Source: a virus. Taken from it: a DNA stretch of 64,000 nucleotides. The DNA lies in the IMG/VR virus record IMGVR_UViG_3300006854_000001, positions 62,001 to 126,000 of that record; one strand, 5' to 3'. How positions within the stretch are numbered: position 1 is the first letter of the stretch; every line of letters starts with the position of its first letter. Both the position numbers and the translations under genes were made by a program. The notes below the pieces were generated by a model, which did no database searches, had not been told where the DNA came from, and worked only from the letters and a program-made list of their open reading frames with translations. Below, in pieces: positions 40,661 through 48,672 of this stretch.

Positions 40661-40902
40661 CATTGTTTGGCCGCCCGGGGCTTGCCGGCACCCCGGACGC
40701 CATCCACACTGAACGCATGCCCGCTGGTGTCGCTCGCTGTTACCGCTGCCTCGTGCCCCATCCTGCCCGCGCGCTCCGGTCCGCCCGAGCGGGCTGTGGC
40801 TGCGAGCACGACTACTGCGAAGCGTGCCTGCGGGACGCGCGCTTTTCCAGGTGGCTCTGCTTCGTGGGCTCGGTGTGCACGAAGCCCGCTCGGGCGGCTT
40901 GA
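40657..40902 (+). CDS. Small zinc-finger-like protein
   Basis: 81 residues from GTG 40657; ATG at 40717 region is an alternative. RCYRCLVPHPARAL and GCGCEHDYCEACLRDARF suggest a RING- or treble-clef-like zinc site. Function unknown. Confidence 0.52.
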   Translation: MTLFGRPGLAGTPDAIHTERMPAGVARCYRCLVPHPARALRSARAGCGCEHDYCEACLRDARFSRWLCFVGSVCTKPARAA

Positions 40903-40935
40903 CGATGACCAGCGGAATGATTAGCCAGGGACTGA

Positions 40936-41121
40936 ATGGCCCACCATAAGCGCAAGGGTCCTAAGTCTACCCGTGCGGGGTGCCTGATGTGCAAGGCGCA
41001 CAAGGATCAGCGGAGGAAAAAGGTGCCGCGTCCTGGCATTCAGAGAAGGCTGCAGGATCGGGTCGACGGATTGGTAGATGGCAGCGATGCACTTGTCCGT
41101 ATCTCGCGCGCCGGCTGCTGA
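40936..41121 (+). CDS. Short basic protein with RAGCLMCK motif
   Basis: 61 residues. MAHHKRKGPKSTRAGCLMCK followed by AHKDQRRKK resembles a widespread family of very short basic proteins with a K-R-K-x-P-K...GC-L-x-CK signature of unknown role. Plausible but start and end are supported by this motif only. Confidence 0.5.
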   Translation: MAHHKRKGPKSTRAGCLMCKAHKDQRRKKVPRPGIQRRLQDRVDGLVDGSDALVRISRAGC

Positions 41122-41203
41122 ATCGACACTGCACGGTTGACGCCTGTGGGGCGTCAGGGCTACGCTTCTCGCCCAGAATGACCCGGGCGAGTCTGCGCCG
41201 ACC
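41122..41203 (+). promoter_or_regulatory. Possible promoter and hairpin before the RuvC-like gene
   Basis: TTGACG (41137-41142) followed by TACGCT after 18 nt is a plausible sigma-70 promoter and resembles the TTGACG...TAGGCT set at 57943-57977, without the AAAAG stretch. GACGCC/GGCGTC (41139-41144 and 41150-41155) can form a hairpin overlapping it. Confidence 0.35.
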
Positions 41204-41746
41204 ATGATTGTGATCGGCGTCGCCCCGGGACTCAAGGCGTTGACCTATTCGGTGACCGAATTCCGTCCGAATGAGCGCCCCTCGGTCATCGACAAGGACG
41301 TGCTGCTCGGCCCGAAGCTTCCGGGGCGCGACGATGAGCTCGGCTTTCTGAAGGGTCTAGTCGAGCTCGGAAAAAAAGCGTATGTCCATCACCTGATCAT
41401 GGAAGTAGTGCTGGAGCGCGCCCTGGTCCCTGTTGGCCACCGCATCGCGCGCCCCCGCGGGCTGCTCGTCATTGGCCCGGCCTGTAACCCGAAGGAGCCG
41501 ACCGAGCATGTGATGGCCGTGCGGGTGATGCTGCGCGCCCTGGCGGGCCAGTTTGGCGCGCCGGCCGAAGATCTGACCGAGCCCGAGATGCAAGAAATCC
41601 TCGAACCGAGCCCCCGGGAGAGTTGGTTCCGGGTGGCGAACCGGACGATTGATGAGCGGCTCGACACCGACGACCGCAAGATCGTGCTCGCGGTGGCCGT
41701 CAGCCTGGCCGGCGGCGCCCGCGCGCAAGCGGGGCGGGCGCTATGA
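41204..41746 (+). CDS. Degenerate RuvC-like protein
   Basis: 180 residues. The start IVIGVAPGLKALTYSVTEF resembles the first RNase-H strand of RuvC (GIDPGxxxTGYGV) but has Ala in place of the first catalytic Asp. LLVIGPACNPKEP stands where the Glu-containing strand is expected, with Gly instead of Glu; DDRKIVLAVAVSLAGG resembles the last acidic helix. If the match is right, the protein can bind but probably not cut branched DNA. Assignment is tentative. Confidence 0.42.
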   Translation: MIVIGVAPGLKALTYSVTEFRPNERPSVIDKDVLLGPKLPGRDDELGFLKGLVELGKKAYVHHLIMEVVLERALVPVGHRIARPRGLLVIGPACNPKEPTEHVMAVRVMLRALAGQFGAPAEDLTEPEMQEILEPSPRESWFRVANRTIDERLDTDDRKIVLAVAVSLAGGARAQAGRAL

Positions 41747-41985
41747 CCGCCGAGGAGGAGGCCAGCTTCCGGCAAGCCGCCCGCGTCGCGCTCGAGACGG
41801 GCTGCGACGTGGTGATGGTCTCGGCAGAGGATGTAGACTCGATCCCGGTCTTCACCGTGGCCCGCTTCGAAGGTCAGAACGTCGTGGCCATTGTGATCCC
41901 ACCCGACTGGAACGGTCTCGAGGATCACTGCCAGGGGATCTTGCGGCAAGAGAACAAGGCGCTGGCAGGAAAACCGCTCGATTAG
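41743..41985 (+). CDS. Unknown small protein
   Basis: 80 residues, acidic start TAEEEASFRQAARVALETG, strand-rich middle VVMVSAEDVDSIPVFTVARF. Overlaps the RuvC-like gene by 4 nt. No family recognised. Confidence 0.55.
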   Translation: MTAEEEASFRQAARVALETGCDVVMVSAEDVDSIPVFTVARFEGQNVVAIVIPPDWNGLEDHCQGILRQENKALAGKPLD

Positions 41986-42047
41986 CCGACAAAACATACT
42001 GAACACTTTTCTTTTTCATGTGAAACGTAGGAAAGGCCAGACGGATC
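41986..42047 (+). promoter_or_regulatory. AT-rich intergenic leader
   Basis: Gap with AAAACA, TACTGAACAC (41997-42006, repeated at 25568-25577) and CTTTTCTTTTTC; GTAGGAAAGG about 15 nt before the ATG may be the ribosome site. Probably a promoter for the genes 42048-43351, boxes unclear. Confidence 0.38.
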
Positions 42048-42614
42048 ATGCTTGTAGTCCTGCTGACGGCGCTGAATATCCTGATTTTTGCGGGGATCCC
42101 GCTGACTTTTTGGTTGAGCCGGAGACCGCTGCTCCGTGTTCTAGAGCGCGCTTGCAAGGCGGCCGAGGCCTCGGGGGATCTGGTAACCGAGCTCACCGTC
42201 GCGCTCAATACCTCGAACGCCTCCCGCGCTGAATTCGAGCGTCAGGCGAAAAAGGCGGTGGCCGATGAGATCGCCCAGGCTCGCTTTCAGGCCCAGGACT
42301 GGGAGCGGCGGGCCAATGAATACCGGGACACCATCGCTGGCGTGCTCGAGGAGCGCAACTCCTGGAACCGACTCTACGACGAGCAATCGATCGCCCATGG
42401 CAACGCCCAGGCCGTGATGATGGATGCTATCGGGCACCTGGAGCGGAAACTCAAAGAGGCGGGTAGGTCGGTGATACTCCCCCCCATCATTCGAGAGACG
42501 CAAGAACTATACCGCTCCAGGCACATCGAGCCGGTGTTGGAGCGCACCGGCGGCACGGCGGTGGCGCAACGGCTCAGTCAAGGCCAAACAATGTCCGCCC
42601 AGGAACAAAAATGA
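42048..42614 (+). CDS. Membrane-anchored coiled-coil protein
   Basis: 188 residues. N-terminal membrane helix VVLLTALNILIFAGIPLTFW, then a long helical part with heptads (LVTELTVALNTSNASRAEFE, ILVLEERN-like region) and a polar end. Type-II membrane topology likely. Role in assembly possible because the gene opens the block leading to structural genes. Confidence 0.6.
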   Translation: MLVVLLTALNILIFAGIPLTFWLSRRPLLRVLERACKAAEASGDLVTELTVALNTSNASRAEFERQAKKAVADEIAQARFQAQDWERRANEYRDTIAGVLEERNSWNRLYDEQSIAHGNAQAVMMDAIGHLERKLKEAGRSVILPPIIRETQELYRSRHIEPVLERTGGTAVAQRLSQGQTMSAQEQK

Positions 42615-43351
42615 CCGACTCCTTCGAGAAATTTACGCGGCCGAGGATGGGCGACGAGATCCATCAAGGCGCGGAAGTGCCGGTGACGTTTGGCATCGAT
42701 CCGACGGATCGCCTGCCGGTGCAGGTGGTGCCGGACAATCAGGATCGGCCCCCGCCGCTCGCGGTCGACACGCTCGTGTGCATGGAGGACCGGCGCTCCT
42801 TCGTGCTCCGGAATTCCGACGGATCGGTGTGGGCGAGCTTCGAGCCGGAGCAAGTGGGTCGCCTGCCGAACGGGCAGTATTTCATCGAGATTGCCCTGAT
42901 GCAGGGGCGAGAGGCGACCATCGCGACGGAAAAATCGGTGCTGGATAGCTTTGGTGATCGCCTGACGAAAACGCAGCTTCCCTCGCCAACCCCGTCGCTA
43001 CTGATTTACAAGCCCTATCTCCGAGACGTGATCCTCGTCGAGCCCATCCGCCCAATCTGCGAGCACTACCTACGCGTGCAGACTGACATCTCGGCCGACC
43101 GCGAGCGGCGTTACCTGACGCGCGCATGCATGGCGCAGCGCTCCGAGACGGGCGAGTACGTCTCCGTCGGTGACGCGGCGATCTACGCCTGCAGCTTGCG
43201 CTCGCCGCGCCATCTCGAGAGCGAGCAGATCTTGGAAGACTTCGACGCGCTCAGCATGCAACAGTCCCTCGAGCGCGTGAAGGCCGGTAGCTTCGATGTC
43301 GATGCCGAACTCGCCGCTGAAGAAGGCCTCGGCGTGCTCGGTAGCAAGTAA
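42611..43351 (+). CDS. Unknown 246-residue protein
   Basis: Soluble mixed protein, start MTDSFEKFTRPRMGDEIHQG. Contains SFVLRNSDGSVWASFEPEQV and a helical end FDVDAELAAEEGLGVLGSK, which also includes G-L-G. Overlaps the membrane coiled-coil gene. No family recognised. Confidence 0.58.
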   Translation: MTDSFEKFTRPRMGDEIHQGAEVPVTFGIDPTDRLPVQVVPDNQDRPPPLAVDTLVCMEDRRSFVLRNSDGSVWASFEPEQVGRLPNGQYFIEIALMQGREATIATEKSVLDSFGDRLTKTQLPSPTPSLLIYKPYLRDVILVEPIRPICEHYLRVQTDISADRERRYLTRACMAQRSETGEYVSVGDAAIYACSLRSPRHLESEQILEDFDALSMQQSLERVKAGSFDVDAELAAEEGLGVLGSK

Positions 43352-43376
43352 CCCTCAAAAAAAGAAAGCGATCTCC
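43352..43376 (+). promoter_or_regulatory. A-rich leader, second copy of A7GAAAGC
   Basis: 43357-43369 repeats the 13-mer seen before thyX (32806-32818). It ends 7 nt before the ATG at 43377, so GAAAG could be the ribosome site. Confidence 0.4.
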
Positions 43377-43868
43377 ATGCCCGCAATCAAAGCAGTCCCG
43401 GCTCCCGCCGAAAACGACGACGTGCTGAAGAGCATTCAGCTCCTGAGAGACGACACGAAGAGCGCCTACGACTCCTTCACGAAGAAGATCGCCGCGGGCA
43501 CGCTCGACCTGGCAGGGCTCGCCGCCGAGCTGAAGGAGATGGTCTCCCTGCAGGCCGATCTCGCTGGCCTGCTCTTCCAGGCAACCTTCGAAAACCTCGA
43601 ATGGGCGGCCGAGGTCGACGAAGACATCGACGCCTTGAAAGAGGGCCTCAGCGCCACGACGATTTTGCCCGAGGACGCGATGCGGCTGAAGAGCACGATT
43701 CTATCGCTCGTGCAAAACCTGCGTGAGCCGACCGACCCGAATGACGAAGCCCTCGCGGCGCTCAAGGTGCGCGCGGCCGAAGCGGTGGCCTTCATCGACG
43801 AGGCGACCGACACGGGCGAAGACGAGGACGACGAGACCGACGAAGAGGCTGAGACCGAGAACAACTGA
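43377..43868 (+). CDS. Acidic-tailed helical protein
   Basis: 163 residues from ATG 43377. Predominantly helical, with the C-terminal 25 residues almost wholly acidic (DTGEDEDDETDEEAETENN). A chaperone or scaffold-type protein is possible. One-base overlap with the large coiled-coil gene. Confidence 0.6.
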   Translation: MPAIKAVPAPAENDDVLKSIQLLRDDTKSAYDSFTKKIAAGTLDLAGLAAELKEMVSLQADLAGLLFQATFENLEWAAEVDEDIDALKEGLSATTILPEDAMRLKSTILSLVQNLREPTDPNDEALAALKVRAAEAVAFIDEATDTGEDEDDETDEEAETENN

Positions 43869-46411
43869 TGCCCCCGCCCACTGCTTCGAATCCCGACGCC
43901 GCCGCTCCCGAGAAAAAATCTCGAAAGCGGCTCGTCCCCGATCTGTCCGATCAGATCGAAGCCAGTGGGCAGCGGCTCACCCGCGTGGTGCGCGTGCCCG
44001 GCGAGCCAGCGGAGGAGCGGAAGCTCACGCTCGAAGACATCGCGCGCAAACACCTCGATCCGGCAGAGGCGCGGGTCATCGAAGACCACGCCGAGCTCCT
44101 GCGCGCGATTCAAGAGGTCGATAGCGAGCCCCGCGTGCCCTCCCACACGCAGGCCATCGCCGATCGGATGGAGCTCTTCAGCGACGGGGCGGCCATCGTA
44201 CCGCACCCGGAGCCCGACGCCGAGAAGCGCGAAGAGACGATGACGATGAGCCCGATCGTCGGGCTCGATGATGCGCCGGATTTCCTCGCCGGCAAATCTG
44301 CGCCGCAGACGGTCTTTGATCTCTTCAGCCTCTTCCCGCAGCTCGACGGCGTGAACTGGTGGATCTACGTCGAGCGAAAGCTGCCGAAGACCTATGCGGG
44401 GCGCAAGGTGGACGGCATGCTGCGCCCGATCACCCAGCCGATCTCACTGCCGGAGTGGCAGTTCTGGTATGGGGGCGGCACCTACAAGCTCATCGTGTAC
44501 GGGCCGAGCAAGCGCGCGGCGGTTAACATGGCGCAGGACGGCCGCGTGCAGCCCAAGGCGCTCACTGAAGCCATCACCGTCACCTTTCCAGGGATTCCCA
44601 GTTTTGAAAGCGAAGTGTACGATGGAGACGACGCCATGACTCAAGGTGCCCCCCAAGGTTTCCCCCAGGGCTCGTTGCCCATTCGCCGCGGCCCGGCCAG
44701 CATGGCCGACGCGAACATCGAAAAAGAGCGCATCGGAGTGGAGGCCGCCCGCGAGATCCGGCAAGAGACGCGCGAAGAGCGCGAGCGGAGCAAGGCCGAG
44801 CAGGCGCTGAAGGAAAAGTCCGCAGCCGAAAGCACGATGCTGAAGGCGTTCATGGACGCTCAGGTGAAGTTCACGGAGCGCGAGGCCGATCTCCGCCAGC
44901 AGATGATGGAGCGCGAGCGCGAGATCGCCGAGCAGCGCTTGGCGGACAAGGAGGCGTTCGAGGAGCGCATTCGCGCGCTCGAGACCAATCGGAAGCCGCC
45001 CCCGGACGACTTCGATCGCGTTGCGAAAATCGCCGGCATCATCGGTAAGCCCGACAACTCGGACGCGCTCCGCGAGCAGCACGCCCGCGAGATCGAGCGC
45101 CTGCAGTCGGCAGCCCGCGACGACGCCGCACGCGCGGCCGCCCTCATCCGCGATGCGGAGGCGCGCGCCGATCAGCGCATCAAGGATGAGCAGCTGCGTT
45201 CGATCGAGCGTATTCGCGAAGTCGAAAAGCGCTTCGAGAACCTCGAGCGCGATCTGCGTGAGCGCACCGACCGCGAGGTCGCCCGCGCCAAAGAAGACGG
45301 CGAGCGGCGCGTGAGCGACATGCACCGCATTCACACCGACGCCATGGCCTCCGAAGCGCGCAATCATCAGCGCGACGTGGAGAGCCTCAAGGCCCAGCAC
45401 CAGATGGCCATGGACTCCCTCAAGAACACGTACGACATGCGGCTCGAGACGCAAAAATCGGAGGTCAAGCGGACAGCGCAGGATGTCGAGCGCTACAAGA
45501 AAGAAGCCGAGGAAAACAAAGACCCGCTCGGTCGCATCGAGAAGATCAAAGAGCAGGCCGAAGCCCTCGGCATGGTGCCCGCCGATCAAGCCGGCGCCGA
45601 GCCGCAGTCCGTGCCGCAGATGCTGATGCAGATGGGCGCGGGCCTCGTGCAAAACTTGCCCGGTATCGTGCAGAGCGCGAGCGAGATGTTTAAGACCCGG
45701 AGCGCGCACGAGCTCCAGGCTGCGCGTCAAGCGGGCCGCGCCGAGATGGTCGAGCAGGCGGGACAATTCAGCGCCGATCGCGCGCTGCCGCCCTCGCACG
45801 CGCGCCGCCGCGCGGCGCCTCAGCTCGGCTCGGGCTACGTCCCGCGCCACATGTCGGAAGTGAGCTCGGCGCCCGTCGTGCAGCCGGGCATGGATCCCTA
45901 CACGCTCCCGCCCCAGCCGCATTTCCAGCCGGTGCCGGTCGTGCAGATCGATCACTCGCCGGAAGCCTTCTCGGCGCCGCCCATGCCGACGACTCAGCCG
46001 CATCAGCCGCAACAGATGCAGCCGCTGGCTTCCGTGATGCCGCAGCCCCAGCCCATGATGCAATCGGCGCCGCCGCCCGCGCCGAGCATACCGCCTCCGG
46101 CATCGATCGCGCCGCCCGCGCCGCCCGTCGATCAGCAGGTGCTCGCCGAAGATCAACAGATCCTGCAGGCCGAGCAAATGCTCCTGCCGCAGTACGCGGC
46201 CTCCGTGCCGAGCGGTCTCCTCGCCGAGCAGATGCTGGCCCAGTTTGGCGTCGAAGCCGTGACCGAGCTCGTGAGCAAGGTGGACGCCGAGCGCGTGGTC
46301 CTCGCCATCACCCGCTCGGGTCACCCCGATTCGCCCTTCTTGCGCCGCGACGGCAAGAAGTACCTCCGCGCCCTCTTCGATGAGCTGAAGAAGAAAGTCA
46401 GCGGCGCATGA
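43868..46411 (+). CDS. Large coiled-coil protein, possible scaffold
   Basis: 847 residues. Parts: about 1-130 polar; 140-255 a folded domain (DLFSLFPQLDGVNWWIYVER, EWQFWYGGGTYKLIVYG); 280-560 a nearly continuous charged coiled coil (QETREERERSKAEQALKEKS, AHEIE-like heptads); 620-745 Pro/Gln/Met-rich (PQPQPMMQSAPPPAPSIPPP); 750-847 a helical end VLAITRSGHPDSPFLRRDGK. Length and composition suit an assembly scaffold or packaging accessory protein. No enzyme motif. Confidence 0.65.
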   Translation: MPPPTASNPDAAAPEKKSRKRLVPDLSDQIEASGQRLTRVVRVPGEPAEERKLTLEDIARKHLDPAEARVIEDHAELLRAIQEVDSEPRVPSHTQAIADRMELFSDGAAIVPHPEPDAEKREETMTMSPIVGLDDAPDFLAGKSAPQTVFDLFSLFPQLDGVNWWIYVERKLPKTYAGRKVDGMLRPITQPISLPEWQFWYGGGTYKLIVYGPSKRAAVNMAQDGRVQPKALTEAITVTFPGIPSFESEVYDGDDAMTQGAPQGFPQGSLPIRRGPASMADANIEKERIGVEAAREIRQETREERERSKAEQALKEKSAAESTMLKAFMDAQVKFTEREADLRQQMMEREREIAEQRLADKEAFEERIRALETNRKPPPDDFDRVAKIAGIIGKPDNSDALREQHAREIERLQSAARDDAARAAALIRDAEARADQRIKDEQLRSIERIREVEKRFENLERDLRERTDREVARAKEDGERRVSDMHRIHTDAMASEARNHQRDVESLKAQHQMAMDSLKNTYDMRLETQKSEVKRTAQDVERYKKEAEENKDPLGRIEKIKEQAEALGMVPADQAGAEPQSVPQMLMQMGAGLVQNLPGIVQSASEMFKTRSAHELQAARQAGRAEMVEQAGQFSADRALPPSHARRRAAPQLGSGYVPRHMSEVSSAPVVQPGMDPYTLPPQPHFQPVPVVQIDHSPEAFSAPPMPTTQPHQPQQMQPLASVMPQPQPMMQSAPPPAPSIPPPASIAPPAPPVDQQVLAEDQQILQAEQMLLPQYAASVPSGLLAEQMLAQFGVEAVTELVSKVDAERVVLAITRSGHPDSPFLRRDGKKYLRALFDELKKKVSGA

Positions 46412-46497
46412 CAGATCTCTCCGTTCGGGTGCCGTATGTTGCGCGAGGCGAGGAATTCTCGGCGCCTCGCCTTTGGGAGATCCCGCGTCCAAGGTAA
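46408..46497 (+). CDS. 29-residue peptide (tentative)
   Basis: ATG 46408 overlaps the previous stop; the frame ends TAA at 46495-46497. MTDLSVRVPYVARGEEFSAP and a short rest. The region also forms the inverted repeat GCGAGGCG/CGCCTCGC (46443-46450 and 46463-46470), so it may be a terminator region instead. Confidence 0.3.
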   Translation: MTDLSVRVPYVARGEEFSAPRLWEIPRPR

Positions 46498-46538
46498 CGT
46501 CCGGTGGGTTTCGCCTTCCCAGCCGGAAACGGTCCGTC

Positions 46539-46826
46539 ATGAAACAAAGGACCCGAATGGAGAGACTACTTTCGAAGCCAGAGCTCGCCGACTTGGCCGC
46601 ATCCCTCTGGCGCGGCCTGCCCTTCCTCTGGCAGGAGGAGCTTCAGCTCTTCGAGCAGTACGAGGCGCACGTGGGCCAGGAGCTCACGAAAGAAGGCCTC
46701 GAGCTGTGGATGGCTCGGGTGCAGGCCGCGGAGTGCCCGGTAGCGGGGAGCGCGTGCGACAAGCCGAAAGGCAGCCGCTTCTGCCAGCATCATCGGCCGG
46801 GCTGGGCCAGAAGCGGCGGCACGTAA
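46539..46826 (+). CDS. Unknown protein with C-terminal Cys/His cluster
   Basis: 95 residues from ATG 46539 (another at 46557). Helical, tryptophan-rich (LAASLWRGLPFLWQEELQLF) and an end with ECPVAGSACDKPKGSRFCQH. Function unknown. Confidence 0.55.
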   Translation: MKQRTRMERLLSKPELADLAASLWRGLPFLWQEELQLFEQYEAHVGQELTKEGLELWMARVQAAECPVAGSACDKPKGSRFCQHHRPGWARSGGT

Positions 46827-46860
46827 TGCCCTAGATTGGAAAAATCGGTAGGGAAGCGTT

Positions 46861-47205
46861 ATGGTGAGACCTGTGGCTACCACCTATCGCGGCTGGGCAA
46901 AGGATAACTACCATCGAAACGATGGGATGATCGCTCGCTCCGTCAAGTTCTCGGCGGCGCGAGATTCGAAGCGGCTGGCGTCCGAGGCGATCGATGGATT
47001 TGTGGCGCTTTTAGCGAGCACGACCCCAGAGGATGGCGCTTCAGCCTACTTAGAGCGGGTGGATTCACGGTTTGGTCCACGGACCTTGGTTCGTTATAGC
47101 GGACGGGCCACGCAGCGCAGCGAGCGTGGCCGCGCGATCCGTGGCAAGTGGTTCCTTGAAGACGACGATCCGGCATATTCGTTCCCGGAATTTGTGGACG
47201 CCTAG
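46861..47205 (+). CDS. Unknown basic protein before the late terminator
   Basis: 114 residues from ATG 46861 with GTAGGGA upstream. Start MVRPVATTYRGWAKDNYH, basic and beta-prone. Its stop codon lies in the 5' arm of the terminator at 47201-47246. Confidence 0.55.
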   Translation: MVRPVATTYRGWAKDNYHRNDGMIARSVKFSAARDSKRLASEAIDGFVALLASTTPEDGASAYLERVDSRFGPRTLVRYSGRATQRSERGRAIRGKWFLEDDDPAYSFPEFVDA

Positions 47206-47246
47206 TTTCCAGGGGAACCTTCTTCCCCTGGGTTTTCCAAACTAGG
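47201..47246 (+). terminator. Rho-independent terminator with nested outer stem
   Basis: Inner hairpin CCAGGGGAA (47209-47217), loop CCTTC, TTCCCCTGG (47223-47231), then GTTTT. An outer inverted repeat, CCTAGTTT (47201-47208) and AAACTAGG (47239-47246), encloses it, so the element may work in both orientations or be extra stable. It separates the preceding genes from the late promoter 20 nt downstream. Confidence 0.85.
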
Positions 47247-47264
47247 ACACCACCTCTCGCCCCG

Positions 47265-47299
47265 AAAAGTTGCGAAGGATCCCCTCGCCCGGGTAGGCT
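47265..47299 (+). promoter_or_regulatory. Late-type promoter, copy 2
   Basis: AAAAGTTGCGA with TTGCGA (47270-47275) as -35, 18-nt spacer, TAGGCT (47294-47299) as -10, followed by GTCCTCAC. Shares AAAAGTTG and TAGGCT with 3198-3234 (minus) and 57943-57977. Drives the virion operon starting at 47360 after a leader of about 55 nt. Confidence 0.78.
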
Positions 47300-47359
47300 C
47301 GTCCTCACAGACTGTTCGTGGCGTGCGTGCGAATCAGGCAGGTCTGCGTAGGCCGACCC

Positions 47360-47896
47360 ATGCCCGCACTCGCCATCGCTTCCACCTACCCGACCCAGAT
47401 CGCGCCCTTTCATGGGCCAGAAGACACGATCAAAATGATGGTGTCGATGACGGTCGGCCCGCGCGGTGAGCAGTCGACGCTCGTCCGGAGCCTGAAAGAC
47501 CACATCATCCGGGACATCGCGCCCAAGGATTACTTCTCGGAAATCCTGGCCGTCCGAAACTTCGTCGCCGAAAAAGTCAAGTACTCGAACGACGCCAGCG
47601 CCGTCGAGCAAGTCCAAGATCCCGAGCGCATGTGCGAGGAGATCGTGCAGCGCGGCCGCGCCGTCGCAGACTGCGACGAAATCGCCCTCCTCATCGGCAC
47701 CCTCTGCCGCCAGCTCGGGCGCGACGTGACCTACGTGACCGTCGGCTTCGGGCGTCCGGGGTCGTTTGCGCACGTGTTTGCGCGCGCCCTGGAGCCGAAG
47801 AGCAACAAGTGGATCATCGTCGATCCGGTGGCGGGCACCGACGAGGCATCGATGCTCAAGCGCGTCACCACCTACAAGATCTGGAGCATCGGATGA
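47360..47896 (+). CDS. Transglutaminase-like cysteine protein
   Basis: 178 residues from ATG 47360, nearest to the late promoter. Catalytic triad pattern of the transglutaminase-like fold: ADCDEIALLIGTLCRQLG with Cys105, GSFAHVFARALE with His138, KWIIVDPVAG with Asp155. Such domains act as peptidases or cross-linkers. In a virion operon it may process or cross-link structural proteins. Confidence 0.75.
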   Translation: MPALAIASTYPTQIAPFHGPEDTIKMMVSMTVGPRGEQSTLVRSLKDHIIRDIAPKDYFSEILAVRNFVAEKVKYSNDASAVEQVQDPERMCEEIVQRGRAVADCDEIALLIGTLCRQLGRDVTYVTVGFGRPGSFAHVFARALEPKSNKWIIVDPVAGTDEASMLKRVTTYKIWSIG

Positions 47897-48669
47897 GCTA
47901 CGCATTTTCCGGAAAGCTCGCGGGCATGGGCGATGCGTCCAGCGCGTACGCGAGCGCGATGGTGGCCTACCAGACCGACCATGACGCCTGGCTCAAAGAA
48001 AAAGCCGCCTACGATCGCGCGGTGCAGGCTTACGCAGCGGCCTCCGCGGGCGCCGCGTCGAGCTACGCCGCGGCGATGGCCGCGTACAACGCGCAAAACG
48101 CCGCCCGCGCCGCGGCAGTCGCCGCCGCCCAGCGCCAGCAGCTCGCCAATCAAGTGGCGCGCGACCGCGCCAACACGGCCGCCCGCGCCGCCGGCGTCGT
48201 GACTCCTCCGGGCTATCCCGGTTGCGTCTCGCAGGCGCAGCACGACGCCTGGCAGGCGGACTGCGCGCGTGTCTCGGCGACGGTCAAGGGACTCGGCGCC
48301 GATCCCACCGGATCCTCCTGCGCCCTCGCGCTGCTGCCGGTGTGCCAGCCCCCGGTGCCGATGCCGCCTCCTCTGGGCCCGGCTCCCGCGCGCCCCGCCG
48401 CGCTCACGCCGCCGCCCGCGCTTCGTCCCGAGCCGCGCCCGCCGGCACCGCCGCCAGCGAGCAGCGCCACACCTGGCATGCCGGGAGGAGGCCCGAGCTC
48501 CGTGCCGGCGACCGTGCCTGTCTCGAGCTCGATCCCGCAATCGACTCCGCCTGCGAGCGCTGCGGCCACGCGCAGCGCGGGGCTCGTCAAAAACGGGCTC
48601 ATCCTCGTCGTGATCGCCGGCGGCGGCTACGCGCTCTACCGCACCTTCAAGAAACCGAAAGCGTCCTGA
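47893..48669 (+). CDS. Tail-anchored virion protein with proline-rich stalk
   Basis: 258 residues. Helical Ala-rich first half, then ATVKGLGADPTG (GLG at 133-135), a Pro-rich stalk (about 155-225) and a C-terminal membrane helix NGLILVVIAGGGYALYRTF with basic end KKPKAS. Small N-out/C-in proteins of this form are typical of internal-membrane phages. First of a run of similarly built genes. Confidence 0.68.
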   Translation: MSYAFSGKLAGMGDASSAYASAMVAYQTDHDAWLKEKAAYDRAVQAYAAASAGAASSYAAAMAAYNAQNAARAAAVAAAQRQQLANQVARDRANTAARAAGVVTPPGYPGCVSQAQHDAWQADCARVSATVKGLGADPTGSSCALALLPVCQPPVPMPPPLGPAPARPAALTPPPALRPEPRPPAPPPASSATPGMPGGGPSSVPATVPVSSSIPQSTPPASAAATRSAGLVKNGLILVVIAGGGYALYRTFKKPKAS

Positions 48670-48672
48670 CCC

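Noticed and set aside
40899-40927. TTGACG-17-TAGCCA as a promoter
   Set aside because: Start of transcription would fall at or after the ATG at 40936 and the -35 overlaps a stop codon; chance match is likely.
44444-46540. 698-codon open frame antisense to the coiled-coil gene
   Set aside because: His/Leu/Arg-rich product without domain pattern; mirror of the Glu/Arg/Ala codons of the plus-strand gene.
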